NCBI RefSeq assembly: GCF_000016645.1
Contig: NC_009441.1
Location: 1,984,001 to 2,048,000, forward strand
Reading direction: 5' to 3'
Origin: Flavobacterium johnsoniae UW101
GTDB lineage: Bacteria; Bacteroidota; Bacteroidia; Flavobacteriales; Flavobacteriaceae
Length of the DNA: 64,000 bases
A program made the position numbers and the translations under genes. Shown here piece by piece: positions 32,927 through 42,098 of the stretch. Positions within the stretch are counted from its first letter, which is position 1, and the number at the start of each line of letters is the position of its first letter. The notes beneath the pieces were generated by a model. The model saw only the letters and a list, made by a program, of their open reading frames with translations, was not told where the DNA came from and did no database searches.

Positions 32927-33712
32927 ATGAGAATAAATTTTATTTTAATAATGAGTGCTTTATGCATTACATCATTCGTACATTCACAATCAGCCGGAAT
33001 TACATTTAATTTTGGAATGGGAGAACAAAAAGCTAATGCTGTAATTTTTAAAAAAGATAAACAAAAAGTCAGCGGAATAGTTAACTTTCCTGGGCTTGCC
33101 GATAAAAAAGTAAAAATAAAAGTTGGCGAGGAGAATGAAAAGTACGCCAGCAGTGATATAGATTCTATTCAGATTTTAGACGACAATAAAAAATTGTCTT
33201 ATACTTTTGTAAGAACAAAAACAAAGGTGTATAAAAAGAAGGGAACAGAATTTAAGGTTATTGATGAAAACTGGATTTGTAAAATTATTACAGGTAAGGC
33301 TTCTTTATATTTAGGTGGTGAAGAATACGGAATAAAAGAAGTGAAGGTTGAGGATGAAAAAACGAAAGAAAAGATTAAAGTAAAGAAAATGCAGGTTGTT
33401 TCTAAAGAAATAAATCATTACTTAAAAAGAAGTAATGAAGATTATCCTGTGCTGGTTTCTGTGAGTTCAAACGCTCTTTCTGCCGGTTATAATGCTTTTT
33501 TTAAGGAATATGGAGTTTATTATTTTAGCGATAATCCTGAAATTGCTAAAAAAATTGAAGATAAAGAGTATAAATATGATGACATTGAAAAGGTCGTAGA
33601 TTTATATAATGTAAAACGAGAGAAAAAAGCAGAATCAAAATCAGCATTAAAGGCAACCAAAATAAAGATTACACCGCCTGATTCAAAAGCAAAAACTACG
33701 AAGAAGAAATAA
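32927..33712 (+). CDS. Exported lysine-rich protein of unknown function
   Basis: A 261-residue protein with a signal peptide (ending near SFVHSQ). The body is rich in Lys, Val and Glu, with beta-type strands (VSGIVNFPGLADKKVKIKVG, WICKIITGKASLYLGGEEYG). The C-terminal 30 residues are a basic Lys/Ser/Ala/Thr tail. No family motif is recognised. It is flanked by repeat clusters upstream and a terminator downstream, and is transcribed alone. Confidence 0.65.
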   Translation: MRINFILIMSALCITSFVHSQSAGITFNFGMGEQKANAVIFKKDKQKVSGIVNFPGLADKKVKIKVGEENEKYASSDIDSIQILDDNKKLSYTFVRTKTKVYKKKGTEFKVIDENWICKIITGKASLYLGGEEYGIKEVKVEDEKTKEKIKVKKMQVVSKEINHYLKRSNEDYPVLVSVSSNALSAGYNAFFKEYGVYYFSDNPEIAKKIEDKEYKYDDIEKVVDLYNVKREKKAESKSALKATKIKITPPDSKAKTTKKK

Positions 33713-33714
33713 AC

Positions 33715-33748
33715 AAAAAAGCGATACTTAATTAGGTATCGCTTTTTT
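33715..33748. terminator. Bidirectional terminator
   Basis: AAAAAAGCGATAC / GTATCGCTTTTTT with an 8-nt loop, between the convergent unknown exported protein and the U32 gene. Confidence 0.9.
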
Positions 33749-33752
33749 TATA

Positions 33753-35621
33753 TTAATGAAAATGATCTTCTTCAATTTCGAATTCGGCATCTTTTTCCCA
33801 GATTTCCATTTCGCAGGGTTTGCAGTTGAATTTTAGTTTGTATTCTAATTCTCCCTGTTTTAAAACCAATGGTTCTTTTACCTTAACACCTACGATGTCT
33901 TTTTGGTGTATCGGACATTTTTTCAACTCGTATTTGATGCAGTATTTGGTTGTCATTACACGAGATTTTCCTGGATCCCATTGTAATTCGAATGCTTTTT
34001 CGATTTCGGTTACACCGTGGCGTTCGTAGAATTTACGAGCGGTTTTGTTCGAAACGTTGTACATGAAATCCAGTTTGGTTTCTGGGTAAGGATGTGACGT
34101 TTTTACCAATTGGTGTTCTTCACGAACATAATTTGCCAAACGAATTTCTGATAATTGTTCGAAAACATTTCTTCTCATTTCATTGATTTTTGAAATAGGA
34201 AGGAACCAGTTTTCAGAGAACATTACATTGATTTCATCGGCGCTGTAAGGTGTAAAACCTGTTTTTGCCAATTGAACTTTAATGTTTTCTTCGATCGATT
34301 CGCCAGTTTTTGTTTTTTCTTTCGGATGGTCTAATTTTACTGTACTTACGTTTCCGTCTTCGTCGGTAGCGATTAATTCAAAACCGTTTTCATTTTCAGT
34401 AAGCAATAAAGTAGTTCCGATTTTACGGATGGCACTGTCTTCTCTCTCCACAATTTTGATGAAAGCAGCATCGTTATTTCTATAGATGAAAGTTCCGTCT
34501 TTGATTTCTTTTAAAACGTTTGGGTATACTTTTCCGTTTTCGGCTTTGTTTACGTAGATTCCGTCGGCTTCATTATTTTCGTTGATAAAGCAAAGTCCGT
34601 CACCGTTGTTTAATAATTCGCCATTTTCGATTTCGTAAGCGTTTCCAACAGTTCTAATTAATTTACCGATATATTGTCCTTTTGATTTTGGGCTTTCCCA
34701 AGAACCAATAGAACTGTGTCTTTCGTTTACGAAATAATCCGTATAACCACGGTTGAAAGTTCTGCTTAAAGTAGAATCAAAAGTATACGTGCATTTTCCT
34801 GAAGAGGCTTTGATATATTTATCGCTTCCTTCTAAATAGCTGTCTAATTTTTGACGTAAATAAGAAACGTTATTTTTAACGTAAGCAACGTCTTTTAATC
34901 TTCCTTCGATTTTAAAAGAAACAATTCCAGCCTCAATCAAATTCGGAATTTGATCTGAAACATCTAAATCTTTAATCGAAAGTAAGTGACTGTTTCTGAT
35001 TAAAGTATCTCCGTTTCCGTCGATTAGGTTATAAGGTAAGCGGCAGTTTTGTGCGCATGAACCACGATTGGCACTGCGTTCTCCGTTGGCCACACTCATA
35101 TAGCAGTTTCCGCTGAAAGAAACACATAATGCTCCAGTTACGAAAAACTCTAGTTCAACATCAGCGTGATCGTATATTGTTTTAATTTGATGTAAGTTCA
35201 ATTCACGTGCTAAAACGACACGTTTAATTCCTGCATCTTTAAGGAATTTAATTTTATCAGCATCACGGTTATTGGCTTGTGTACTGGCGTGAAGTACGAT
35301 AGGAGGCAGGTCCATTTCCATAATCGCCATATCCTGAATGATCAATGCATCGACACCAATATCGTACAATTCCCAAATCATAGCGCGGCAAGTTTCTAAT
35401 TCGTTATCATACAAAATGGTATTGATAACCACAAAAACTTGTGCGTTAAATAAGTGAGCATATTTTACCAGTTCGGCAACATCTTCAATAGAGTTGTTGG
35501 CATTAGAGCGTGCTCCAAATTGCGGTGCACCAATATATACAGCATCTGCACCACTATTTATGGCTGCCATTCCTCCAATTAAATCTCTAGCAGGAGCTAA
35601 TATTTCGATTTTCTTCTTCAT
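33753..35621 (-). CDS. U32-family protein, RlhA-like
   Basis: A 622-residue member of peptidase family U32. The family signature is complete: ELEFFVTGALCVSFSGNCYM, then SCAQNCRLPY. The opening IEILAPARDLIGGMAAINSG is also typical. A C-terminal cysteine set (KYCIKYELKKCP, FNCKPCEMEIW) suggests an Fe-S site. Length and layout fit RlhA (YdcP), which hydroxylates a cytidine in 23S rRNA, rather than the shorter UbiU/UbiV or TrhP forms. The substrate assignment is by family only. Confidence 0.82.
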   Translation of the reverse strand: MKKKIEILAPARDLIGGMAAINSGADAVYIGAPQFGARSNANNSIEDVAELVKYAHLFNAQVFVVINTILYDNELETCRAMIWELYDIGVDALIIQDMAIMEMDLPPIVLHASTQANNRDADKIKFLKDAGIKRVVLARELNLHQIKTIYDHADVELEFFVTGALCVSFSGNCYMSVANGERSANRGSCAQNCRLPYNLIDGNGDTLIRNSHLLSIKDLDVSDQIPNLIEAGIVSFKIEGRLKDVAYVKNNVSYLRQKLDSYLEGSDKYIKASSGKCTYTFDSTLSRTFNRGYTDYFVNERHSSIGSWESPKSKGQYIGKLIRTVGNAYEIENGELLNNGDGLCFINENNEADGIYVNKAENGKVYPNVLKEIKDGTFIYRNNDAAFIKIVEREDSAIRKIGTTLLLTENENGFELIATDEDGNVSTVKLDHPKEKTKTGESIEENIKVQLAKTGFTPYSADEINVMFSENWFLPISKINEMRRNVFEQLSEIRLANYVREEHQLVKTSHPYPETKLDFMYNVSNKTARKFYERHGVTEIEKAFELQWDPGKSRVMTTKYCIKYELKKCPIHQKDIVGVKVKEPLVLKQGELEYKLKFNCKPCEMEIWEKDAEFEIEEDHFH

Positions 35622-35766
35622 TTCTAAAACTTTAGACTTTTGTGGTATTCCCGAAAAAAAGTCTGCAAAGGTCTTATAAATTATTTGAGTTTGCTAATGA
35701 TGAAGCGATTTTTTTGAGTTTGTTAACTTAATATGGAATGAAGATAAATGAAATTATTTGATATAA

Positions 35767-36363
35767 TTAATCAATTGGAAAATTATATCCTGCAGAAAAT
35801 ACTCCTGTTGATTGTTTTGCAGCTGGATGAAAATAACCTGAAAATGCAAGTTCAAAATTGTTTTTTCTGCCAACTGCTAATCCAAAACTGATGGGAATAT
35901 GCATTAAAACAGTATTTTTATTGTAATTAACGGCTGGTGTAAAAGTTTGAAATTTTCCAAATGAAGCGCCAATGCCGCCTTCAATAAAAGGCGCAACCCA
36001 CGGAATTGGGGCGCAGATACGAGCTTTTCCTCCAACTAACAAAGCACGAGTTGTTACTTTGTATCTTGGCTGGTCGAGATAAAATTGTTCCCCATCAATT
36101 TTTGTAGAAATTGTAGCAGCATAAGGTTTTATGCCAAACCAAGAAGTTATTCCCCAGGCATATTCGGCTTGTACATATAGTCCGCTGCCCATAACATCTA
36201 ATTGGTCCTGACTTCCATAATCTTCAATATAATACGAACTGCTGGAAGCAAAACCTATAGAAGCATTTATTGATTTGCCAACTCTTGGTTGAGCTTTTGA
36301 AATAAAGGAAAATAAAACGGTAAGGATTGTGTAAATGAGAAAATTGCGTAAAGTTAATTTCAT
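35767..36363 (-). CDS. Outer-membrane beta-barrel-like protein
   Basis: A 198-residue protein with a signal peptide (ending near FISKAQP). Alternating hydrophobic strands with Gly/Tyr/Phe turns follow (LYVQAEYAWGITSWFGIKPY, FIEGGIGASFGKFQTF, FELAFSGYFHPAAKQ). This pattern suggests a small outer-membrane barrel. The specific function is unknown. It stands alone between the U32 and DUF2383 genes. Confidence 0.6.
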   Translation of the reverse strand: MKLTLRNFLIYTILTVLFSFISKAQPRVGKSINASIGFASSSSYYIEDYGSQDQLDVMGSGLYVQAEYAWGITSWFGIKPYAATISTKIDGEQFYLDQPRYKVTTRALLVGGKARICAPIPWVAPFIEGGIGASFGKFQTFTPAVNYNKNTVLMHIPISFGLAVGRKNNFELAFSGYFHPAAKQSTGVFSAGYNFPID

Positions 36364-36432
36364 GTAGTCTGCTAGTTAGAATTGGTTGAGACGAAAATAA
36401 GATTTTATTTTTCAGCGACAATAAAAAATAAA

Positions 36433-36464
36433 AAAACCGCCCAATCCGAAGACCGGGCAGTTTT
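36433..36464 (-). terminator. Terminator of the DUF2383 gene
   Basis: AAAACCGCCC and GGGCAGTTTT (one mismatch) with a 12-nt loop, oriented to end the DUF2383 gene. Confidence 0.7.
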
Positions 36465-36488
36465 CAAAAAAAAGCATGAACCAATCGA

Positions 36489-36944
36489 TTAATTTGCTCT
36501 CATTTTAATTTGTGATAAAGTATTCTGGATACCGTTTAGTTGTTTTGAAACGATATATACTTGATCATGTTCTAAATGGTTTTCTTCAAGTGCCTTTTTA
36601 TATTTTTCGATTGCGGCTTCTTCACCCGTAATACAAGCATTTATAATGGCTTCTGTGTCACCGCCTGTAAAAGCTGATTTAATATCAATCCATGTACGGT
36701 GTAAAGCTCCAAGCGGACCTCCGCCTGAATTATCTGTTGATTTCCCTAGTTTGTTGATTTCGTCTTGTAATTCTACAATATATAAAGCTCTTTCTCTGGC
36801 ATATTCCAGAAAATCGGTTTTCATTGCCGGATTTTCTACATGTTCTGCAGCATTTGTATATCCTAGTTTTCCATCTTCGAGAATTGAGATTAATCCTTCT
36901 AAAGTTTTAACAGCTTCTTGTGTGGTTTCATCTGTATGTATCAT
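36489..36944 (-). CDS. DUF2383 / PA2169-type four-helix protein
   Basis: A 151-residue helical protein resembling the ferritin-like PA2169 family: TLEGLISILEDGKLGYTNAA, GPLGALHRTWIDIKSAFTGG, and EEAAIEKYKKALEENH. The Glu/His positions along the helices recall ferritin-like folds, though a metal site is not certain. The family is often stress-induced. No operon partner. Confidence 0.75.
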   Translation of the reverse strand: MIHTDETTQEAVKTLEGLISILEDGKLGYTNAAEHVENPAMKTDFLEYARERALYIVELQDEINKLGKSTDNSGGGPLGALHRTWIDIKSAFTGGDTEAIINACITGEEAAIEKYKKALEENHLEHDQVYIVSKQLNGIQNTLSQIKMRAN

Positions 36945-37062
36945 GACTAATAGTTTTTAAATTAATACATTACAAAGTTGACAATTTATAAAGTGTTATG
37001 TTTTACAAGATTATATTCAAGGTTTTATAATATTGTAGAATGGGAATTTTGTAATTTTTTTG

Positions 37063-37096
37063 TTTCACGCAGATTTAGCAGATCTAGGAGATTTTT
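37063..37096. repeat. Lone CACGCAGATT half-repeat
   Basis: TTTCACGCAGATTTAGCAGA followed by TCTAGGAGATTTTTT; a single arm without its partner, related to the copy near 32.48 kb. Confidence 0.5.
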
Positions 37097-37132
37097 TTTC
37101 TTTTGAAAATGAATGTTCTCGTTTTACGGTTT

Positions 37133-37220
37133 GCGTGAGGGATTGAGGCGGTATCCTTTTATGAAGCGGAGCGGAATAAAAGATATAGCCGAAAGCCCGA
37201 CCCGAAGGGACACGCCCAAA
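37133..37220 (+). repeat. GCGTGAGGG...CACGCCCAAA repeat, copy 2
   Basis: It starts GCGTGAGGGATTGAGGCGGT and ends CCCGACCCGAAGGGACACGC then CCAAA. The middle has a small palindrome (ATCCTTTTATG...AATAAAAGAT). It shares both ends with copy 1 but not the middle. The 360-base gap between the DUF2383 gene and the aminotransferase holds this, the half-repeat above and a terminator. Confidence 0.75.
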
Positions 37221-37233
37221 TTAAATGCATAAA

Positions 37234-37285
37234 AAAACAGCTTAAAGTATAAAAGTGATGAAACTTTTGAACCTTAAGCCGTTTT
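37234..37285 (-). terminator. Branched terminator of the class I aminotransferase gene
   Basis: AAAACAGCTTAA / TTAAGCCGTTTT (one mismatch) enclosing a second AAAAGT/ACTTTT hairpin, just after the aminotransferase stop. Confidence 0.75.
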
Positions 37286-37304
37286 AGTAAAATTTAGAAT
37301 ATTG

Positions 37305-38495
37305 TTATGCAGTCAAAGCTTCTTTGATTCTGCGTAAAGCTTCTTTTAAAATATCGTTGCTTGTTGCATAAGAGAAACGAATACAGTTTGGATTTCCAAA
37401 AGCATCTCCTGTTACTGTTGCCACGTTTGCCTCAGCTAAAAGATACATAGAAACATCGTTTGCATCTTTAATTTCGTGTCCTTTTAAAGTTTTTCCGAAG
37501 AAAGAAGAAACGTCTGGGAATACGTAAAATGCACCTTCTGGAACGTTGATTTTTACTCCCGGAATTTCTTTTAATAATCCAACTACTAAATCTCTACGTC
37601 CGTGGAAAGCCTGAACCATTTCGTTTAATACGCTTGGATCAGCATCTACAGCTGTAATTGTAGCGCGTTGTGCAACAGAGTTTGCACCAGATGTTACTTG
37701 CCCTTGAATTTTTGTACACGCTTTTGCGATAAATTCTGGAGCTCCAATATATCCAATTCTGTATCCTGTCATTGCAAATGCTTTTGCAACTCCATTTACA
37801 GTGATTGTTTTTTCTAACATTCCTGGGATAGAACCGATACTGCAGAAAGTTCCTGAGAAATTGATATGCTCATAAATTTCATCTGCAACTACGTAAATAT
37901 TTGGGTGTTTTTCTAAAACTTTTGCCAATGCTGTTAATTCTTCTCTGCTGTAAACAGATCCTGAAGGATTACATGGAGAAGAGAACCACATCATTTTTGT
38001 TTTTGGTGTGATTGCAGCTTCTAATTGTTCTGGGGTAATTTTAAAATCTGTTTCTACAGAAGTTGGAACTTCAACCGGAACTCCTCCAGAAAGTTTTACG
38101 ATTTCGAAATAAGAAACCCAGTAAGGTGCTGGTAAAATTACCTCGTCACCATCGTTTAACATTACTTGTGCAATGTTGTATAAAGATTGTTTTGCACCTG
38201 TAGAAACTACAATTTGAGATGGTTTGTATTCTAAATCATTGTCTCTTTTGAATTTTCTGCAGATAGCTTCTTTTAAATCCTGATATCCATCAACTGGAGA
38301 ATATGTACTATAATTATCGTCGATTGCTTTTTTAGCAGCTTCTTTAATAAAGTCTGGTGTATTGAAATCTGGTTCACCTAAACTTAAACTGATAATGTCT
38401 TTTCCTTGTGCTTTTAATTCTCTTGCCAAAGCGGCCATTGCCAATGTTTGTGAAGTCGCAAGGTTGTTGATTCTGTCCGAAAGAATATGGTTCAT
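37305..38495 (-). CDS. Class I/II aminotransferase (aspartate aminotransferase type)
   Basis: A 396-residue fold-type I PLP enzyme. SLSLGEPDFNTPDFI, the substrate Tyr region STYSPVDGYQDLK, SPCNPSGSVYS, VVADEIYEHINF and the Schiff-base lysine in GVAKAFAMTGYRIGY are typical of aspartate aminotransferase subgroup Ib. It probably exchanges amino groups between aspartate and 2-oxoglutarate; related enzymes also act on prephenate. Transcribed alone. Confidence 0.92.
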   Translation of the reverse strand: MNHILSDRINNLATSQTLAMAALARELKAQGKDIISLSLGEPDFNTPDFIKEAAKKAIDDNYSTYSPVDGYQDLKEAICRKFKRDNDLEYKPSQIVVSTGAKQSLYNIAQVMLNDGDEVILPAPYWVSYFEIVKLSGGVPVEVPTSVETDFKITPEQLEAAITPKTKMMWFSSPCNPSGSVYSREELTALAKVLEKHPNIYVVADEIYEHINFSGTFCSIGSIPGMLEKTITVNGVAKAFAMTGYRIGYIGAPEFIAKACTKIQGQVTSGANSVAQRATITAVDADPSVLNEMVQAFHGRRDLVVGLLKEIPGVKINVPEGAFYVFPDVSSFFGKTLKGHEIKDANDVSMYLLAEANVATVTGDAFGNPNCIRFSYATSNDILKEALRRIKEALTA

Positions 38496-38568
38496 TATAA
38501 AAATTTTGAAGTCCTTAATTTGCTGTGTGATTAAGGAAGGTTAATTATTAATAGATTTTTTTTAGTTT

Positions 38569-39666
38569 CTAAACTGCTAATTCAGGTTTCATTCCTAAGT
38601 CACGTAAATGTTTGAAGTGAGCAGCAACGGCGCTTCTCATTGTTTTGTATTCATAATACGGTAAGTTGCATTCCTTTGCGGTTTCTTTTACAATTTTTGC
38701 AATTTTGCCATAATGAATGTGACTGATATTTGGAAAAATATGATGTTCGATTTGATGGTTTAATCCGCCTGTATACCAATTTACGATTGCGTTTTTTGGA
38801 GCAAAATTAGTTGTAGTATACAATTGGTGAATAGCCCAGGTATTATCCATTTCGCCTAAATCATTTGGAGTTGGATTTGTAGTATGATCTACAACATGCG
38901 CCAGCTGAAACACAATGCTTAAAATTAAACCTGCTGTATAGTGCATTAGGAAAAAGCCAAGAAGAACTTTCCACCAGGTAATTCCAATTAAAATTGGTAA
39001 AACAATCCAGATTGACACATAAATCATTTTAGTGATAATAAGGGTTGTCCATAAAATTTTAGGACTTTTTGGTTCACCATAAGAAAGTTTTCTTTTAAGG
39101 TAATTACGCATTTGCTTAAAATCAGTAGTTAAAGCCCAATTAAAAGTTAGTAACCCATATAAGAAAACAGAATAATAATGCTGGAAACGGTGAAAACGAT
39201 GCCATTCTGCATGCTCTGTAAAACGAATAATTCTTCCGGCATCCAGATCTTCGTCATGCCCAGGAATATTAGTATAAGTATGATGAAGCACATTATGCTG
39301 TACCTGCCAGTTGTAAACATTTCCAGCCAGAACATAAATTGTTCCGCCCATGAATTTGTTGATCCAGCTTTTATTAGAGTAAGAACCGTGATTTCCGTCG
39401 TGCATTACATTCATTCCTACACCTGCCATTCCAACTCCCATAATAATAGAAAGCAGCAACATTAACCAAAAAGGCATATTAAGCGTAAGGATTAAGAAAT
39501 AAGGAGTTAGAAAAACTGCAAACAGAATAACAGCTTTTAAATGTAATTTCCAATTTCCGGTTTTCTGAATATTATTCTCCTTGAAGTAATTGTTTACCCG
39601 AGAATTAAGTGTTCTGAAAAACTTCAGATTGTCTTGCCTTGCAAAAGTTGGAGCCGTGTTATTCAT
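38569..39666 (-). CDS. Membrane fatty-acid desaturase
   Basis: A 365-residue integral membrane di-iron enzyme. The three histidine boxes are HDGNH (89-93), HNVLHH (124-129) and HQIEHH near residue 305. Paired hydrophobic segments (45-85 and 195-245) flank them. The HQIEHH box places it in the front-end/acyl-CoA desaturase branch (DesA3- or linoleoyl-CoA-desaturase-like). It probably adjusts membrane lipid unsaturation. Position of desaturation unknown. Confidence 0.9.
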   Translation of the reverse strand: MNNTAPTFARQDNLKFFRTLNSRVNNYFKENNIQKTGNWKLHLKAVILFAVFLTPYFLILTLNMPFWLMLLLSIIMGVGMAGVGMNVMHDGNHGSYSNKSWINKFMGGTIYVLAGNVYNWQVQHNVLHHTYTNIPGHDEDLDAGRIIRFTEHAEWHRFHRFQHYYSVFLYGLLTFNWALTTDFKQMRNYLKRKLSYGEPKSPKILWTTLIITKMIYVSIWIVLPILIGITWWKVLLGFFLMHYTAGLILSIVFQLAHVVDHTTNPTPNDLGEMDNTWAIHQLYTTTNFAPKNAIVNWYTGGLNHQIEHHIFPNISHIHYGKIAKIVKETAKECNLPYYEYKTMRSAVAAHFKHLRDLGMKPELAV

Positions 39667-39685
39667 AATTGTTTTAAATAGGTTT

Positions 39686-39719
39686 CAAAGGTAATTATTA
39701 TAAATTCTCAATTTGCAAA
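39686..39719 (-). promoter_or_regulatory. Promoter of the desaturase gene
   Basis: The minus strand reads TTTG (39716-39719), 22 bases, TACCTTTG (39686-39693, exact). The -33 box lies within a near-palindrome TCAATTTGCAAAATTGA. Divergent from rsmG. Confidence 0.55.
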
Positions 39720-39749
39720 ATTGAGTTAAATATTTCAATCGTAAAGTAG

Positions 39750-39757
39750 TACTTTTG
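39750..39757 (+). promoter_or_regulatory. -7 box of rsmG
   Basis: TACTTTTG, an exact consensus match 17 bases before the rsmG ATG. Confidence 0.55.
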
Positions 39758-39773
39758 TTAAAAATTTACAGCA

Positions 39774-40403
39774 ATGGATGAGATATTGAAATATTTTCCC
39801 AATTTGACCGATCTTCAAATCGAACAATTTCAAAAATTAGACTTTTTATACCACAATTGGAATGAAAAAATCAATGTTATTTCACGCAAAGACATTGATT
39901 CATTATATACAAAACACATTTTACATTCTTTAGGAATTGCTAAAGTTATGAAATTCGAACCTGGAACAACAGTTCTGGATGTTGGAACAGGAGGAGGTTT
40001 TCCTGGAATTCCGTTAGCGATTCTTTTTCCAGAAACTCGTTTTTATTTGATTGATGTTATTGCTAAAAAAATAAAAGTGGTTCAGGGCGTTGTAGATGCA
40101 TTAGAATTAAAAAATGTAAAAGCAGAACAAAAACGTGCCGAATTGGTAAAAGGTGATTTCGATTTTATTGTGAGCCGTGCCGTAACTAATATGCCTGATT
40201 TTGTTTCTTGGATAAAAGATAAAATTAAAAAGCAGCACAAGCATAAACTAAAAAATGGGATTCTTTATCTTAAAGGTGGCGATTTGTCTGAAGAACTAAA
40301 AGATTTTCCTGCTGCAACCTTATATGATTTATCAGAGATATTTGAAGATGAATTTTTTGAAACTAAAAAAGTGGTTCATCTTCCTTTAAAGTTTAAACCT
40401 TAG
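39774..40403 (+). CDS. rsmG: 16S rRNA (guanine527-N7)-methyltransferase RsmG
   Basis: A 209-residue GidB-type methyltransferase. The SAM-binding block VLDVGTGGGFPGIPLAILFP, then FYLIDVIAKKIKVVQGVVDA and the conserved FIVSRAVTNMP, are diagnostic. It methylates G527 in the decoding centre; loss gives low-level streptomycin resistance in other bacteria. Length matches the family. It ends in a strong terminator. Confidence 0.95.
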   Translation: MDEILKYFPNLTDLQIEQFQKLDFLYHNWNEKINVISRKDIDSLYTKHILHSLGIAKVMKFEPGTTVLDVGTGGGFPGIPLAILFPETRFYLIDVIAKKIKVVQGVVDALELKNVKAEQKRAELVKGDFDFIVSRAVTNMPDFVSWIKDKIKKQHKHKLKNGILYLKGGDLSEELKDFPAATLYDLSEIFEDEFFETKKVVHLPLKFKP

Positions 40404-40412
40404 TTTGATATA

Positions 40413-40447
40413 AAAAAAACGGAAAGAAATTCTTTCCGGTTTTTTTT
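40413..40447. terminator. Bidirectional terminator after rsmG
   Basis: CGGAAAG and CTTTCCG with flanking A and T runs, between rsmG and the convergent unknown operon. Confidence 0.85.
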
Positions 40448-40510
40448 GAATTAATTGTAATTATTGTAAACTATTTGTTTCTGTTAATTTTATCTCTGCG
40501 AGCCCATTTG

Positions 40511-40807
40511 TCATAAAAGCTTTTTTTCTACTACAGATGTATAACTTGGAGCTTGTGTACTAAGATTCTTTTCAGATAGTGAGCCTTCGTCTTTCCACCA
40601 ATACTCTTGATATGACTTAGGGTTTTTATACTCATATATTAATATGATTCCTAGTAATGAACAAGGCGTATCGGCCATAAAGTCCCATCCATTTTTCTCA
40701 GCACAATACATTTCAGTTTCTTTATTATACCAAAGTTTGTAACCTTTGTTTGTAATAATATTAAAAACGGTATTGTGAACATTTGAATATTCTGATAATG
40801 CGGGCAT
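40511..40807 (-). CDS. Unknown protein, last gene of a three-gene operon
   Basis: A 98-residue protein with no signal peptide or recognisable family. It is rich in Tyr, Trp, Asn and Glu (YKLWYNKETEMYCAEKNGWD, LLGIILIYEYKNPKSYQEYW), so it is probably a small folded cytoplasmic alpha/beta domain. It follows the Zn-ribbon gene by 37 bases. Its size and composition are like those of small immunity or antitoxin-type partners, but nothing proves such a role. Confidence 0.6.
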   Translation of the reverse strand: MPALSEYSNVHNTVFNIITNKGYKLWYNKETEMYCAEKNGWDFMADTPCSLLGIILIYEYKNPKSYQEYWWKDEGSLSEKNLSTQAPSYTSVVEKKLL

Positions 40808-40844
40808 AAATTTTATTTTTGGTTTTTATTAAATTGTTTTTTAG

Positions 40845-41330
40845 TTAGTCCCTAATAAAGCTTTTCTTTTTATCAAAAGGCTCTGATTCAACTAAAGTTT
40901 TATAATTTTTGTCTTCATTTTCTAGTGATGCTGGTATCCATTTATTTTCCGCCATTTCATAGCATTTTGCTCTATAATTGCATAAAGAGACAATTTGCGT
41001 AATTTCTTTTTGAAAGTTTTGCTCTTCATACCAAACACTGCCACATTCTCCACACCCAAAGAAACTAGAAGTGCTGTCCTCAATTAACTCTACCCAGCCT
41101 GTACAATGACTAACAGGACAACGATATGTGTATGAGTCGACTTCTATGGCTGAATTTTGGATGTCATCATTTTCTTGTTGATAGTTAGTTGCAAGTCCAC
41201 AAAGAGAACACTCAATCATAATAAACTTTTGACCTCTATTTAATAAATCTGTTACCAGATTTATCTGTTTGTTAGACAACTCAAAAGTTTGATGACAGGA
41301 TTGACATTTAGTGTTTTTAACTATTATCAT
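40845..41330 (-). CDS. Unknown zinc-ribbon protein, middle gene of the operon
   Basis: A 161-residue cytoplasmic protein with four cysteine pairs: CQSCHQTF, CSLCGLATN, RCPVSHCTGW and FGCGECGSVWY. They are enough for two zinc ribbons. The last third is helical and charged and ends DKKKSFIRD. No family is recognised. It starts 2 bases after the preceding gene's stop, so the genes are probably translated together. Zinc ribbons often bind nucleic acid or protein partners; the target is unknown. Confidence 0.65.
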   Translation of the reverse strand: MIIVKNTKCQSCHQTFELSNKQINLVTDLLNRGQKFIMIECSLCGLATNYQQENDDIQNSAIEVDSYTYRCPVSHCTGWVELIEDSTSSFFGCGECGSVWYEEQNFQKEITQIVSLCNYRAKCYEMAENKWIPASLENEDKNYKTLVESEPFDKKKSFIRD

Positions 41331-41332
41331 AT

Positions 41333-42064
41333 TTAAGAAGCCTTTCTTGAAAAATTTAAAAAAGGATTTGCTTTTATATCTAAGTTGTCAATAAAATTAT
41401 GAATTGCATTTTCAGATGCTTCAACACTGTATTTGAATTCAGAATCAAAGAAAAATTCTCGGCAGATCACAGGTTCATGTGAAGAATCATAAACAGCTTC
41501 GTCTGTTTCATCTAATTCATCATTTCTATAAGGACAAGGATGTGAATGCACCAATTCAGTTATTACTTGATTAAACCAATTATCAAATTTTTTCTTTTTC
41601 GGGGTGATATGGCGTGCTAATAATACTAATCCAACAAGTTCATGTTGTAAAAAGTAGGAACCTTTTCTGTATCGAACATCAATCATACGCACATTCATTA
41701 ATGCAATCCATAAAGCACCATTTACTGAACCAGAAGCCGATACTTTAAGATCTGTGTCAAAAAGTAAAGGATTGGTCTGCTCACGATTATTTATAGAACA
41801 CCAAAGTGCTTCAATACGTTTTTGAGTATCATTAACTGAATGGGAATACCCTGTAAAACGCCAGTATACCCATTCTAAAAGTGCAGCAGTTAAGCCAACG
41901 GATCCTTTATGATTAATTTGTAATAAAATATTTTCCAGTTCTTCATTTCCTTCTAATGGATCAAGCAGCTGATTTATTTTCTTTTTTGTCCATTTAAAAT
42001 CAATAGCGTTACCAATGCTTTTTGATTCTGAAATTATTTTTGGAACGTTATTTAAGTTTCTCAT
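41333..42064 (-). CDS. Unknown protein, first gene of the operon
   Basis: A 243-residue, mainly helical cytoplasmic protein (GSVGLTAALLEWVYWRFTGY, LQHELVGLVLLARHITPKKK, FDNWFNQVITELVHSHPCPY). It has no signal peptide, no transmembrane segment and no enzyme motif that I can name. It heads a tight three-gene unit with a zinc-ribbon protein and a small acidic protein. The unit sits between housekeeping genes rsmG and pruA and has its own promoter, as expected for an accessory insertion. Confidence 0.6.
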   Translation of the reverse strand: MRNLNNVPKIISESKSIGNAIDFKWTKKKINQLLDPLEGNEELENILLQINHKGSVGLTAALLEWVYWRFTGYSHSVNDTQKRIEALWCSINNREQTNPLLFDTDLKVSASGSVNGALWIALMNVRMIDVRYRKGSYFLQHELVGLVLLARHITPKKKKFDNWFNQVITELVHSHPCPYRNDELDETDEAVYDSSHEPVICREFFFDSEFKYSVEASENAIHNFIDNLDIKANPFLNFSRKAS

Positions 42065-42098
42065 GACTCTAATTTTTTTGTTATGATTTATTTTGATG

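Noticed and set aside
40511..42064. Calling the three-gene unit a toxin-antitoxin or defence system
   Set aside because: No nuclease, nucleotidyltransferase, protease or known immunity motif could be seen; kept only as an unknown operon.
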